A DNA stretch of 64,000 nucleotides. Source: Streptomyces sp. SUK 48. Lineage in GTDB: Bacteria; Actinomycetota; Actinomycetes; Streptomycetales; Streptomycetaceae. The position numbers and the translations under genes were made by a program. The notes beneath the pieces were generated by a model. That model made no database searches. It was not told the DNA's origin and saw nothing but the letters and a program-made list of their open reading frames with translations. The stretch is from the NCBI RefSeq assembly GCF_009650765.1, contig NZ_CP045740.1:7664001-7728000 (forward strand). Reading direction: 5' to 3'. This document shows, one piece after another, positions 35,161 to 43,186 of the stretch. The number at the start of each line of letters is the position of its first letter. Position 1 is the first letter of the stretch.

Positions 35161-35245
35161 GTTCTACCAACCCGCACTGACAACGCGGATGACGGGCTGT
35201 GGGGAAGCCGCTCGCGGGGCCGTTGTCAGACCCCCCGCGTAGCGT
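35161..35245. promoter_or_regulatory. Two divergent DNA-damage-type (RecA-independent, PafBC-like) promoters
   Basis: Leftward, for the LRR operon: TTGTCAGTG (35183-35175), 8 bases, TAGAAC (35166-35161). Rightward, for the 108-residue gene: TTGTCAGAC (35223-35231), 8 bases, TAGCGT (35240-35245). Both fit the mycobacterial RecA-NDp consensus tTGTCRgtg-N8-TAnnnT, the right one in the whole -10 and the left one in the whole -35. The elements form a dyad (CTGACAACG 35177-35185, CGTTGTCAG 35221-35229). Confidence 0.65.
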
Positions 35246-35289
35246 CGTGGTCATCGGTCGGCGAGGTGCCGACGGGGAGGGAGACAGCT

Positions 35290-35616
35290 GTGTACCGGCA
35301 AGGAGACGTCCTGATCGTGCCCGTCGCGGAGGAGGCCGTGCCGCCCGGCACCGACCGGCTGCCGCGTCAGCCGCGGGACGCCCGGGGCAGGCTGGTGCTG
35401 GACCTCGGCGAGGTCACCGGCCACGCGCACGCCGTGGTCGGGCCGGGCACCCTGGTCCGCGAGAGCGGCCCGTTCGGCACCGCGTACCTCCATCTCCCGG
35501 ACGGCGGACGGGTGGTGCACGAGGAACACGCGGCGATACCGCTGCCCAAGGGCTGGTACCGCGTGGTGCGCCAGCGCGAGTACGTCCCCGGCGCGGTCCG
35601 CGTCGTGGCCGACTGA
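35290..35616 (+). CDS. Conserved 108-residue protein of unknown function
   Basis: A small beta-rich protein from GTG 35290, with GGGAGGGAG upstream. It starts VYRQGDVLIVPVAEEAVPPG, contains GEVTGHAHAVVGPGTLVRES and ends VRQREYVPGAVRVVAD. Aromatic and Gly-His residues are spread evenly, there is no signal peptide and no membrane segment. I do not recognise a characterised family. It is the first gene under the right-hand DNA-damage-type promoter and is followed after 11 bases by the DUF6745 gene, so the two form an operon that mirrors the radical SAM/LRR operon. Confidence 0.75.
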   Translation: MYRQGDVLIVPVAEEAVPPGTDRLPRQPRDARGRLVLDLGEVTGHAHAVVGPGTLVRESGPFGTAYLHLPDGGRVVHEEHAAIPLPKGWYRVVRQREYVPGAVRVVAD

Positions 35617-35627
35617 GCGGGCGGGGC

Positions 35628-37028
35628 ATGACGGTGACGGCGGTCGGTGCGGGGAGCGGGGGAGTCATGACGGCGGTCGGCGGGGATGCGGGGGGACCGA
35701 CGGCGGCAGCGGCTGGCGGGGGAGCCGAGGGCTCGATGGTGGCGGTCGGTGGGACAACAGGGGAAACGGCGGGGGCGGTTGTCGGGGGAGATGGGGGATC
35801 GATGAGCGCGGTCGGTGGGGAAGCCGGGGAGACGATGACGTCGGGGAGCGGTGCGGTGATGACGGGGAGCGGTGCGGTGATGACGGGGGACGGTGTGGTG
35901 ACGGCGGGGAGCGGTGCGGTGACGACGGGAGGCGGCGCGGTGGCGACGGCGGAGGCCGCCCACACCTGGCGGGCGGTGGCCTCGGCGACCGGTGCCGCGG
36001 ACCGCGCGGCCGCCGAGGCGGGCGTGCGTCTGGCCTACCGGCTCGCGGGGCTGCCCGAGCCCGAGAGCGTCGTCTGGGCGGACTCGCCCCGCGAGGGCGC
36101 GGCCCTGGCCGCCCGGCTGACCGCGGAGGGCACCCCCGGGCGAAGTGTCCGCGACGCGGTACGCACCCGGCCGTGGGCGGCGGCCCGTCGGCGCCTCCTC
36201 GACCGGCTGGGCCCGGACGGCTGGGCCGAGCACTGGGCCCTGACCGGGGCTCAGCTGTGGGACGGCCTGGTGATGCTGACCGAGCGGATACGGACCGGGC
36301 TGGTCGAGGAACTGGCCGGCCCCGCGGCCACTTCGAACCAGGCGAACGGTACCCCGGTCGATGCGGAAACGGCGGCGAAGGGAGCGGCGGCCGCCGAACA
36401 GGCCGTCCGCCTGACGCTCCTCGATGCCGTCCTGGGCCAGCACGACGCCGCGTGGCTGGCGGCGTTCGACGGCCAGGAGGGCGGGGAGGCGCTCGCCGGT
36501 ATCGCCGCGGTGGCCCGAACCGCGGGCTGGTGGTGGCCGTACGAGAGGACGGCGATCGTCTGCGAGCGCCCCGCGGAACTCCACCTGGACGAGGCGGGCC
36601 GGCTCGACCGGGGCGACCGCCCCGCGCTCGCCTTCCCCGGCGGCTTCGCCCTGTACGCCTGGCGCGGCATGCCCGTCCCGCCCGAATTTCTCCGCGAACT
36701 CACCGAGTTGACGCCCCGGCGGATACGTGAGGAGGAGAACGCCGAACTGCGCCGCGTGATGCTGGAGCACTACGGCTACGACCGCTACCTGAAGGAGTCC
36801 GAGGCCGCGCCGGCCCAGCGGGACGAGACGGGTGTGCTCTGGCGCCTCGAACTGGAGGGTGACGAGCCGCAGGTGATGGTCGAGGTCGTCAACTCCACCC
36901 CGGAACCCGACGGCACCCACCGCACCTACTGGCTCCGCGTCCCGCCCCGTACCCGCACCGCACGGGAGGGCGTCGCCTGGACCTTCGGCCTTGAGGAGGC
37001 GGAGTACACGCCGATGCGCCAGACCTGA
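35628..37028 (+). CDS. DUF6745-domain protein with repetitive N-terminus
   Basis: 466 residues from ATG 35628. From about residue 110 to the end it looks like a DUF6745 protein: ADRAAAEAGVRLAYRLAGLP, RTAGWWWPYERTAIVCERPA, FALYAWRGMPVPPEFLRELT, IREEENAELRRVMLEHYGYD. The final 100 residues (VMVEVVNSTPEPDGTHRTYW) resemble a small beta domain. No function is known. The first 110 residues are Gly/Val/Thr/Ala-rich, nearly without charge, and partly encoded by five 21-bp repeats. A later start such as GTG 35939 would give a more usual length. It is co-transcribed with the 108-residue gene. Confidence 0.78.
   Translation: MTVTAVGAGSGGVMTAVGGDAGGPTAAAAGGGAEGSMVAVGGTTGETAGAVVGGDGGSMSAVGGEAGETMTSGSGAVMTGSGAVMTGDGVVTAGSGAVTTGGGAVATAEAAHTWRAVASATGAADRAAAEAGVRLAYRLAGLPEPESVVWADSPREGAALAARLTAEGTPGRSVRDAVRTRPWAAARRRLLDRLGPDGWAEHWALTGAQLWDGLVMLTERIRTGLVEELAGPAATSNQANGTPVDAETAAKGAAAAEQAVRLTLLDAVLGQHDAAWLAAFDGQEGGEALAGIAAVARTAGWWWPYERTAIVCERPAELHLDEAGRLDRGDRPALAFPGGFALYAWRGMPVPPEFLRELTELTPRRIREEENAELRRVMLEHYGYDRYLKESEAAPAQRDETGVLWRLELEGDEPQVMVEVVNSTPEPDGTHRTYWLRVPPRTRTAREGVAWTFGLEEAEYTPMRQT
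35843..35947 (+). repeat. Five tandem 21-bp repeats within the DUF6745 gene
   Basis: Units start at 35843, 35864, 35885, 35906 and 35927. The first two are identical; the others differ at two to five positions. Period 21 preserves the frame (seven codons, GSGAVMT-like). Confidence 0.85.
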
Positions 37029-37043
37029 GCCGGCCGGGACCGC

Positions 37044-37601
37044 TCAGGACCCGGTCTGGAGCGTGTGTCCCCATGCCTCGACCGTGGTGACCTCGCCGCG
37101 CTGAGGGAGGACGCCGCTGACGAGGGCGTCGTGCAGCGAGGGCTCGGGGTCGGCGCAGGCGTCGGACAGCACGGTGACCCGGTAGTCGAGGTCGGCGGCC
37201 TGGAGCGCGGTGGACAGCACGATCCCACTGGTGGCTATGCCCGCCAGGACGAGATGGTCGATGCCCTGAGCGCCCAGGATCTGCTGGAGATTGTTTCCGC
37301 TGAACGCGCTGACCCGGTTCTTGTACACGACGATCTCCCCGTCCGCGGGGGCGACGTCCGGGTGGATAGCGGCACCCGGGTCGTCCGCCGTGAACAGGTG
37401 CGTCGGCAGGCCGCCGAAGGTCTTGTTGCAGGGGTGGGCGTCGACGTGGCCGGGACGCAGCTGGAGCGCCACATGAATGACCGGGACACCGGCGGCGCGG
37501 GCGGTGCGCAGGGCGCGCACGGCATGGGGGAGGTAGCCGTCGGCCACCTGGGGGAGGTGGCAGTTCTGGACGTCCATGAGCAGTAACGCGGTGTGGGGCA
37601 T
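37044..37601 (-). CDS. Isochorismatase-like (cysteine hydrolase family) protein lacking the usual Cys
   Basis: 185 residues from ATG 37601. The catalytic Asp (LLLMDVQN, residue 9) and Lys (VVYKNRVSAF, near 96) are conserved. At the nucleophile strand the sequence is VLAGIATSGIVLSTALQAAD, where the Cys of GVATDVCV is replaced by Ile. A subgroup of the family has GIATSGVVLST and shares this lack, so hydrolysis by the classical mechanism is doubtful. Substrate unknown. It lies 92 bases downstream of the MFS gene on the same strand and may belong to the MarR-controlled unit. Other Cys residues are not at the active position. Confidence 0.85.
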   Translation of the reverse strand: MPHTALLLMDVQNCHLPQVADGYLPHAVRALRTARAAGVPVIHVALQLRPGHVDAHPCNKTFGGLPTHLFTADDPGAAIHPDVAPADGEIVVYKNRVSAFSGNNLQQILGAQGIDHLVLAGIATSGIVLSTALQAADLDYRVTVLSDACADPEPSLHDALVSGVLPQRGEVTTVEAWGHTLQTGS

Positions 37602-37693
37602 GGTGGTGCCTTTCGTACGGTCGTGCGGAATTACGGTCGTGCGGACATACGGGGGGGTGCGGTCCTCGGCCCCCGGGAGGGGCGGCTTCGGGA

Positions 37694-39118
37694 CTACTTC
37701 GCCGCCTGGCTGTCCGGAGCCGGGGCCCGGTCGAGGGAGCGGTCGAGGACGGTCAGCAGCAGGTAGAGCACTCCGGCGCCGAGCATGATCCACACTAGGT
37801 GGTGCATACCACCGGTGTCGATGTGCTTCCCGAAGGACGCGGCGGCCGCGGAGGAGGCGATCATCGAGCCGATGTAGGCGAAGGTGCGCAGCAGCCCGGC
37901 CGAGGACGCGATGCGCTCCGGATCGGCCTGGAAATAGACGGAGTTCTGGAGGGCCAGATTGTTCAGCCCCTGCGGAATGCCGAAGACCAGCGTGACGAGG
38001 AACAGCGTCCACAGCGGGCTGCTCCCGGCGAGCGTGAGCATCAGCAGACAGGCGACGATCTGCCCCGCCGCGCCGACCAGCAGCTTCCCGCGCACGCCCG
38101 GCCGCCGCCCGGAGACGATGGAGACACCGATCGCGACCAGGAACGTGGGGATCTGCACCAGCCCGGCGCGGAAGGGGGACAGCCCGTAGCCCTCCTCGGT
38201 CCACTGGCTGAAGCCGTAGAGGAAGGCGTAGGCGACGACGTACGCGACGAGGGCGCGCAGGTACGTGGTCAGCAGGGGCATGTTGCCGCCGAACACCCGC
38301 AGGTCGATGAAGGGGGTGGCGGCGCGCAGCTCCCGCGCCGCGAACCCGGCGCCCAGGGCCGCGGCGACGACCAGCAGGTACCCGTCGCGCGGATGGGGGT
38401 TCATCAGGAACAGCAGCAGCGAGGTGAGGGTCGCGGCGAACAGGGCCATGCCGGGCAGGTCGAGTTGGGCGGCCAGGCCGCCGCGCCGCCCGGCCGGATC
38501 GTCCGTCACGGGAGCCGACCTGGGCAGCCAGAGCAGGCCCAGCACCACGGAGGCGACGGACAGCGGCACGTTCAGGGCGAAGGTGGCCCGCCAGCCGCCC
38601 ACCGCGATCAGCAGTCCGCCGAGCAGCGGGCCGATGACCGCGACGGTCTGGTTGGCGACCGCCAGCGCGGTCAGCACCCCGCCGGGGCTGTCCCGCCCGG
38701 TGCGCTTGGCCTCGCTGCGCACCAGGGCCATCGCGGCGGGATAGCCGGAGCAGGTGCCGAATCCGAGCAGGACTCGGGCGACGATCAGCACCGCCATGTT
38801 CGGGGCCAGGGTGCCGACGACACCGGCGACGCCGACCAGGCTGGTGCTGGCGAGGAAGAGCCTGCGCGGCCCGAAGAGGTCGATGAGCCGGCCCACCACC
38901 GGCTGCCCGAGGGAGGTGGCCAGATAGAGGGCGGAGACCAGCCACGCGGTCTGCGCGGCCGGTGCGCCCAGGGCCCTGCCGATGGGGACGAGCGCGACGG
39001 AGATGATGGTGGAGTTGATCGGGTTCAGGACCGAGCCCAGCATCATCGGCGGCAGCAGCCGGCGGTCGAATCCGGGCCGGTCCGTCTCCCGTATCGCCCC
39101 CGGTTCCGTCTCAGTCAT
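37694..39118 (-). CDS. MFS drug/metabolite efflux transporter (DHA2-like)
   Basis: 474 residues, about 14 hydrophobic segments. Motifs include SVLNPINSTIISVALVPIGR (helix 1), GRLIDLFGPRRLFLAS (loop 2-3), and GPLLGGLLIAVGGWRATF (motif C, helix 5), a pattern of export proteins. The final helices end LVWIMLGAGVLYLLLTVLDR. The ATG 39118 lies 8 bases inside the end of the MarR gene, so the two are translationally coupled. The MarR gene is preceded by an array of TGTACA boxes. Substrate unknown. Confidence 0.9.
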   Translation of the reverse strand: MTETEPGAIRETDRPGFDRRLLPPMMLGSVLNPINSTIISVALVPIGRALGAPAAQTAWLVSALYLATSLGQPVVGRLIDLFGPRRLFLASTSLVGVAGVVGTLAPNMAVLIVARVLLGFGTCSGYPAAMALVRSEAKRTGRDSPGGVLTALAVANQTVAVIGPLLGGLLIAVGGWRATFALNVPLSVASVVLGLLWLPRSAPVTDDPAGRRGGLAAQLDLPGMALFAATLTSLLLFLMNPHPRDGYLLVVAAALGAGFAARELRAATPFIDLRVFGGNMPLLTTYLRALVAYVVAYAFLYGFSQWTEEGYGLSPFRAGLVQIPTFLVAIGVSIVSGRRPGVRGKLLVGAAGQIVACLLMLTLAGSSPLWTLFLVTLVFGIPQGLNNLALQNSVYFQADPERIASSAGLLRTFAYIGSMIASSAAAASFGKHIDTGGMHHLVWIMLGAGVLYLLLTVLDRSLDRAPAPDSQAAK

Positions 39119-39557
39119 GGGTCAGCCGCTCCAGTACGGACATGGCGGCGATCACCGTGCGGCGTTCCTCTTCCGTGCACCGCTCCTGCAACCGGCCGGC
39201 GAGCCACTCCGTGCGGGCCTGCCGTCCCTTCTCCACCCGGCGGCGGCCCGCCGCGGTCAGTTCGATGAGCAGCCGCCGCCCGTCGTCCGGGTCCGGGGCG
39301 CGCTCCACCAGGCCCAGCGCGACGAGCGCGGCGACCATCGCCGTCATCGACTGGTGCCGCACCCCCTCGGCCGTGGCCAGCTCGCTCGCCGTGACCCCTC
39401 CCTTGTCGGCCAGCCGGGCCAGCACGGACGCCTGCCCCAGCGTGATGTCCTCGGCCTCGGAAGCCTTCAGGATGCGCCGCCGCAACCGGCTGATCACCGC
39501 GCGGACCTCACGCGACGCCTCGACCGCCGAGGGCGGCAGACTCGGATTCTCACTCAT
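39111..39557 (-). CDS. MarR-family transcriptional regulator
   Basis: 148 residues from ATG 39557. The winged helix is GVTASELATAEGVRHQSMTA MVAAL followed by the wing PDPDDGRRLLIEL. The N-terminal and C-terminal helices have normal length. The gene leads the operon with the MFS exporter. Fifteen bases upstream of its start begins a set of four TGTACA-type boxes spaced by exactly 14 bases, which is the probable binding region. Derepression by an exported compound is the usual mode. Confidence 0.9.
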   Translation of the reverse strand: MSENPSLPPSAVEASREVRAVISRLRRRILKASEAEDITLGQASVLARLADKGGVTASELATAEGVRHQSMTAMVAALVALGLVERAPDPDDGRRLLIELTAAGRRRVEKGRQARTEWLAGRLQERCTEEERRTVIAAMSVLERLTHD

Positions 39558-39572
39558 ACCCGCACTCTAATC

Positions 39573-39620
39573 TGTACAGTCATGCCTGTACAACTACACC
39601 TGTACAGTTTCGTCTGTACG
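39573..39620. promoter_or_regulatory. Array of four TGTACA boxes with a 14-bp period
   Basis: TGTACA occurs at 39573-39578, 39587-39592 and 39601-39606, and TGTACG at 39615-39620. Each is preceded by C, and the start-to-start distance is 14 bases throughout. The array lies directly upstream of the MarR/MFS operon. Confidence 0.75.
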
Positions 39621-39680
39621 GCCATCGGGTCACGGGAATGCCCGCCGTCCGGCCGCCGACGTGCTTCGGGCGGGGGATTC

Positions 39681-40469
39681 CTATGCCTTCCTCGCCAGTC
39701 CCGCCGCGATGAGTTGTTCCCACACGGTCGGTGTCCGGGCCTCCTCGCAGAGGTCGGGGCGCCATCGGACGGCGGGGACGATGCCCGGGGGCTGGAGGGA
39801 CAGGGTGCCGAAGAGGGCGTGGAGTTCGGTGTCCGTGCGCCAGCGGCCGCGGCCGAAGGTGTCGATGAGTTTGGCCTGGGCGGCCTCGGTCTCCGCGTTG
39901 TGGCCGGAGCGGAAGTGGGAGATGAAGACGTGGCTGCCGGGCACGACCAGCCCGGCCCAGTGGCGGACGATCCCGGCCGGGTCCTCGTCGTCCTCAAGAT
40001 GGTGCAGGACGGCACTGAGGATGACGCCGACCGGCTGCCCGAAGTCGATCAGCCGCTCGGTATCCGGGTGGTGGCGGATGGCGTCGGGGTCGCGGACATC
40101 GCCGTCGACGACGGTCGTGGACTCGCTCCCCGCCACCAGCGCCCGGCCGTGGGCGAGGACGGTCGGGTCCGTGTCGACGTAGACGACGGCCGCCCCGGGC
40201 TGATGGCGCTGGGCGACCTGGTGGACGTTGTCGGCCGTCGGCAGTCCGCTCCCCAGGTCGATGAACTGCCGGACACCGCCGCGCGCGAGGGTGCGGACCG
40301 CGCGGATCAACGCCCCTCGGTTGGTACGGGCGATGGCGACCGACCCCGGCAGGTTCACCTTGAAGTGGTCGCCGATCTCCCGGTCGACGGGGTAGTTGTC
40401 CTTGCCGCCGAGCAGATAGTCGTACACCCGGGCAATGCTCGGCTTCTGTCCGTCCGCGTCCGCCGCCAT
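39681..40469 (-). CDS. SAM-dependent methyltransferase of the PF04672 (S-adenosyl methyltransferase) family
   Basis: 262 residues from ATG 40469. The family signature is complete: PSIARVYDYLLGGKDNYPVD near residue 10, then FIDLGSGLPTADNVHQVA (SAM motif I, near 70), VVYVDTDPTVLAHGRALV and VGVILSAVLHHLEDDEDP. These proteins are abundant in Streptomyces, often in several copies, and their substrates are unknown. The expected C-terminus (ELHALFGTLSLQPPGIVPAV) is present. It is transcribed alone; 211 bases separate it from the MarR start on the same strand side. Confidence 0.88.
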   Translation of the reverse strand: MAADADGQKPSIARVYDYLLGGKDNYPVDREIGDHFKVNLPGSVAIARTNRGALIRAVRTLARGGVRQFIDLGSGLPTADNVHQVAQRHQPGAAVVYVDTDPTVLAHGRALVAGSESTTVVDGDVRDPDAIRHHPDTERLIDFGQPVGVILSAVLHHLEDDEDPAGIVRHWAGLVVPGSHVFISHFRSGHNAETEAAQAKLIDTFGRGRWRTDTELHALFGTLSLQPPGIVPAVRWRPDLCEEARTPTVWEQLIAAGLARKA

Positions 40470-40643
40470 GGGCCGACTCCCCTTCCTCGCACCGTCGTCG
40501 GCGTCATCGTAGGTATCCGCCGAGCCGGATGCGCGTGCCTTCGCCCCGGTGTGCCCCGCGGTGGGCGACGTGCGTGGAGACCGTCCCTCGGGGCGATCAC
40601 CCCCGTCCGGGGGCGGGGGACGCCCGCCGTATCGTTGCCTCAC

Positions 40644-41615
40644 ATGTGGCCAGGAGAGCAGCCACCGGGGGGCGGACAGGAACCGCAGCAGCCCCCGGTC
40701 GAACATCAGCCGAACCCGTACCAGCAGGCCGGGTACCACCAGCCGAACCCCTATCAGCAGCCCCCACCGTGGAACGCGCCCACCGGGCCGGCCGGCGCGC
40801 CCGTGCCCCCGCCGACGGGTGGCGGACCCGGCCGGGACCGTACCAGGCTCGTCGCGGTCATCGCCGCCGCGGCCGTCGTCCTCGCCGCGGGTGTCACCGG
40901 CTTCGTGCTGCTCGGCGGAGACAGGCACGACCGGGTGGACCCGGACCCCACCCCGGCCCCGACCGGTGCGCCGCGGCAGAGCACGGACAATCCGCGCAGC
41001 CCCGACGGCCGTACCGCCACGGTCAAGGGCTGGAAGGTCGTCACCAACCCGGCGCAGGGCATCGCCTTCGACGTCCCGCCGCAGTGGAAGCTGCAGACCC
41101 CCGACTGGGTCACCTATGTCTCCAAGAACGACGACCCCGACGACAAGCCGCTCATCGGGGTCCAGGCCCCCGCGTCCCTCCAGCCCGAGTGGTGCTCCGC
41201 GGACACCGACAAGAACGGCACCGTGGACGACACCGCCCTGGCCACCGCGGGCAGCCGACGCAACAACGGGGCGCGCAGCACCGAGGAGATAGCCGGCGCC
41301 GACCCGAGGACCTGGGTCTACGGCGCCTACACCCAGCCCGACAAGGCCAAGGTGAAGTCCGGCGCCGTCGAACCCTTCACCACCGCCTCCGGGATCGAGG
41401 GCGACCTGGGCAGCGCCTGGTCGACAGGGGTCAAGAAGTCCCAGAAGTGCGTGACGGACGGCAAGGCGTGGACCTTCGCCTTCAAGAACGGCCAGGGCGA
41501 CCTGGTCTCCTGGTCCTTCTTCGGCGCCAAGGGGGTCTCCGGCGAGGTGACGGACGAGACGGTACGGAAGATCGCCGCCACGGTGCGCCTGTACAAGCCC
41601 CCGTCCGACTCCTGA
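40644..41615 (+). CDS. Membrane-anchored extracytoplasmic protein with Pro/Gln-rich cytoplasmic tail
   Basis: 323 residues from ATG 40644. Residues 1-70 are Pro/Gln/Asn-rich with repeated PNPYQQ, a typical disordered cytoplasmic segment. One transmembrane helix follows (LVAVIAAAAVVLAAGVTGFV, residues 73-92), then a folded outer domain with two Cys (PEWCSADTDKNG and SQKCVTDGKAWTF) that may form a disulfide. No catalytic motif is seen. Such proteins are common in Streptomyces and their role is unknown. A TATCGT element at 40630-40635 places the transcription start at or next to the ATG, so the mRNA may be leaderless. Confidence 0.78.
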   Translation: MWPGEQPPGGGQEPQQPPVEHQPNPYQQAGYHQPNPYQQPPPWNAPTGPAGAPVPPPTGGGPGRDRTRLVAVIAAAAVVLAAGVTGFVLLGGDRHDRVDPDPTPAPTGAPRQSTDNPRSPDGRTATVKGWKVVTNPAQGIAFDVPPQWKLQTPDWVTYVSKNDDPDDKPLIGVQAPASLQPEWCSADTDKNGTVDDTALATAGSRRNNGARSTEEIAGADPRTWVYGAYTQPDKAKVKSGAVEPFTTASGIEGDLGSAWSTGVKKSQKCVTDGKAWTFAFKNGQGDLVSWSFFGAKGVSGEVTDETVRKIAATVRLYKPPSDS

Positions 41616-41664
41616 CGCCCCTCACCGACCGCCCTGGAGCGGCCCGCCTTCGCCGGGGGCGACT

Positions 41665-41742
41665 CCGGGGCGGCAGCCCCCTGACCTGGACCGGGGTGGC
41701 TACCCCCTGACCGGACCGGGGGGCAGCCCCCCGTCGGTCCGG
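41665..41742 (+). repeat. Three hairpin-forming repeats of about 25 bp
   Basis: Units at 41665-41690, 41691-41715 and 41716-41742 each have a G run, a short loop (GGCA, GGCTA, CA) and a C run, then TGACC or GTCGG. They lie between the membrane protein and the desaturase and could act as a terminator or RNA stabiliser. Confidence 0.5.
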
Positions 41743-41789
41743 TGGCTGGCAGGCTGTCCCGGGCGGACGGCCGTCGGGAGACTCGACGC

Positions 41790-42869
41790 ATGACGATTTC
41801 CACCGACGCACCCGTGGTCACGGGCCCATCCGCCGCCCCTTCCCGCACCTCGCCGCCGCGGGCCGGCAGCGACTTCGCCGGACTCTCCCGGCGTATCACC
41901 GAGGCGGGTTTGATGAAGCGGCGCCCCGGTTACTACACGGTGCGGCTCGGCCTGGTGATCGCGCTGCTGGCGGCGGGCTGGGGTGCCTTCGCCGTGCTCG
42001 GCGACACCTGGTGGCAACTCGCGGTCGCCGCCTTCCTCGCCCTGGTCTTCGGCCAAGTCGCCCTGGTGGCACACGACCTGGCCCACCGGCAGGTCTTCCG
42101 GCGGCGCCGGCCGAGCGAGACCTGGGGCCGGCTCTTCGGCAACCTCGCCATCGGCATGAGCTACGGCTGGTGGATGAACAAGCACACCCGCCACCACGCC
42201 AACCCCAACCACGAGGAACTCGACCCCGATGTCGCCCCCGACATCCTGGTGTGGTCCACCGGCCAGGCCCGCAGGAGCAAGGGGCTGGCCCGGCTCGTCG
42301 GAGGCCACCAGGCGTTCCTTTTCTTCCCGTTGCTGACCCTGGAGGGCTTCAACCTGCATGTGGCCGGCGTGCGCGCACTGCGCTCGCCGCAGACGAAGAA
42401 CCGGCTGCTGGAGGGCTCCCTGCTCTTCTTCCACATGGCGGCCTACCTGGCCGCGCTGTTCCTGGTGCTGTCCCCCGGGAAGGCGGTGGCGTTCCTCGCC
42501 GTGCACCAGTGCCTGTTCGGCGTCTATCTGGGCTGCACCTTCGCACCGAACCACAAGGGCATGCCGACCCTCAGCGGCGACGAACGGCCCGACTTCCTGC
42601 GCCGCCAGGTGCTCACCTCCCGCAATGTGCGCGGCGGCCTGCTCACCGATGTGCTGCTCGGCGGACTCAACTACCAGATCGAGCACCACCTGTTCCCGAG
42701 CATGCCCACGCCCCATCTGCGCAAGGCCCGGACCGTCGTGCGGGCGTACTGCGCGGAGATAGGCGTGCCGTACCACGAGACCGGACTGATCCGGTCCTAC
42801 CGCGAGGCGCTCACCCATATGCACCGGGTGGGAGAGCCGATCAGGCGGCAGCGCAGGACGGCCTCCTGA
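41790..42869 (+). CDS. Membrane fatty acid desaturase
   Basis: 359 residues from ATG 41790. The three His boxes of acyl-lipid desaturases are present: HDLAH (near 95), HTRHH (near 131) and QIEHH (near 297), with four hydrophobic segments between them. The order and the QxxHH third box indicate a front-end/delta-type fold of the desaturase family, which uses a di-iron centre, O2 and an electron donor. It would introduce a double bond into membrane lipid acyl chains, perhaps for cold or stress adaptation. The ferredoxin and reductase partners are not adjacent. Confidence 0.9.
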   Translation: MTISTDAPVVTGPSAAPSRTSPPRAGSDFAGLSRRITEAGLMKRRPGYYTVRLGLVIALLAAGWGAFAVLGDTWWQLAVAAFLALVFGQVALVAHDLAHRQVFRRRRPSETWGRLFGNLAIGMSYGWWMNKHTRHHANPNHEELDPDVAPDILVWSTGQARRSKGLARLVGGHQAFLFFPLLTLEGFNLHVAGVRALRSPQTKNRLLEGSLLFFHMAAYLAALFLVLSPGKAVAFLAVHQCLFGVYLGCTFAPNHKGMPTLSGDERPDFLRRQVLTSRNVRGGLLTDVLLGGLNYQIEHHLFPSMPTPHLRKARTVVRAYCAEIGVPYHETGLIRSYREALTHMHRVGEPIRRQRRTAS

Positions 42870-42923
42870 CGTACGGCCCCGGGGCCGCCCGGTCTCCGCG
42901 AGCGGCCCCGGGAACCGCGAGGG

Positions 42924-43186
42924 TCAGCCCAGCATCTCCTCGATCAGATCGGCGGCGCGCACGGTGCCGCCCTCGGCCCGCGCCTCCGCACTCAGCCGCG
43001 CCGAGCGGAGCGGCCCGGAGGGCGTCGGCGGTGGCGTCACCGGTGTCGATACGACGGGCCACACCCAGCTCCACCAGCCGGTCCGCGTTCATGGACTGCT
43101 CGGCGGCCTGCGGCACGGCGATCATCGGAACCCCCGCCCGCAGCCCCTCGCCGCAGCCGCCCATGCCGGCGTACTGGGGGCTCCTC
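42924..43186 (-). pseudogene. C-terminal remnant of an MGT-type glycosyltransferase
   Basis: The minus strand reads [40 protein letters not shown] and [13 protein letters not shown], the acceptor/nucleotide-sugar part of macrolide glycosyltransferase-like enzymes. About 20 residues are then missing, and another frame supplies the natural ending, [24 protein letters not shown] with a stop at 42924. Upstream of GMGG the homology ends abruptly at a run of 19 G residues. The N-terminal 270 residues or so are gone. The fragment cannot be functional. Confidence 0.7.

Noticed and set aside
35843..35947. CRISPR-like array
   Set aside because: Units are contiguous 21-bp repeats without spacers and lie inside a coding frame.
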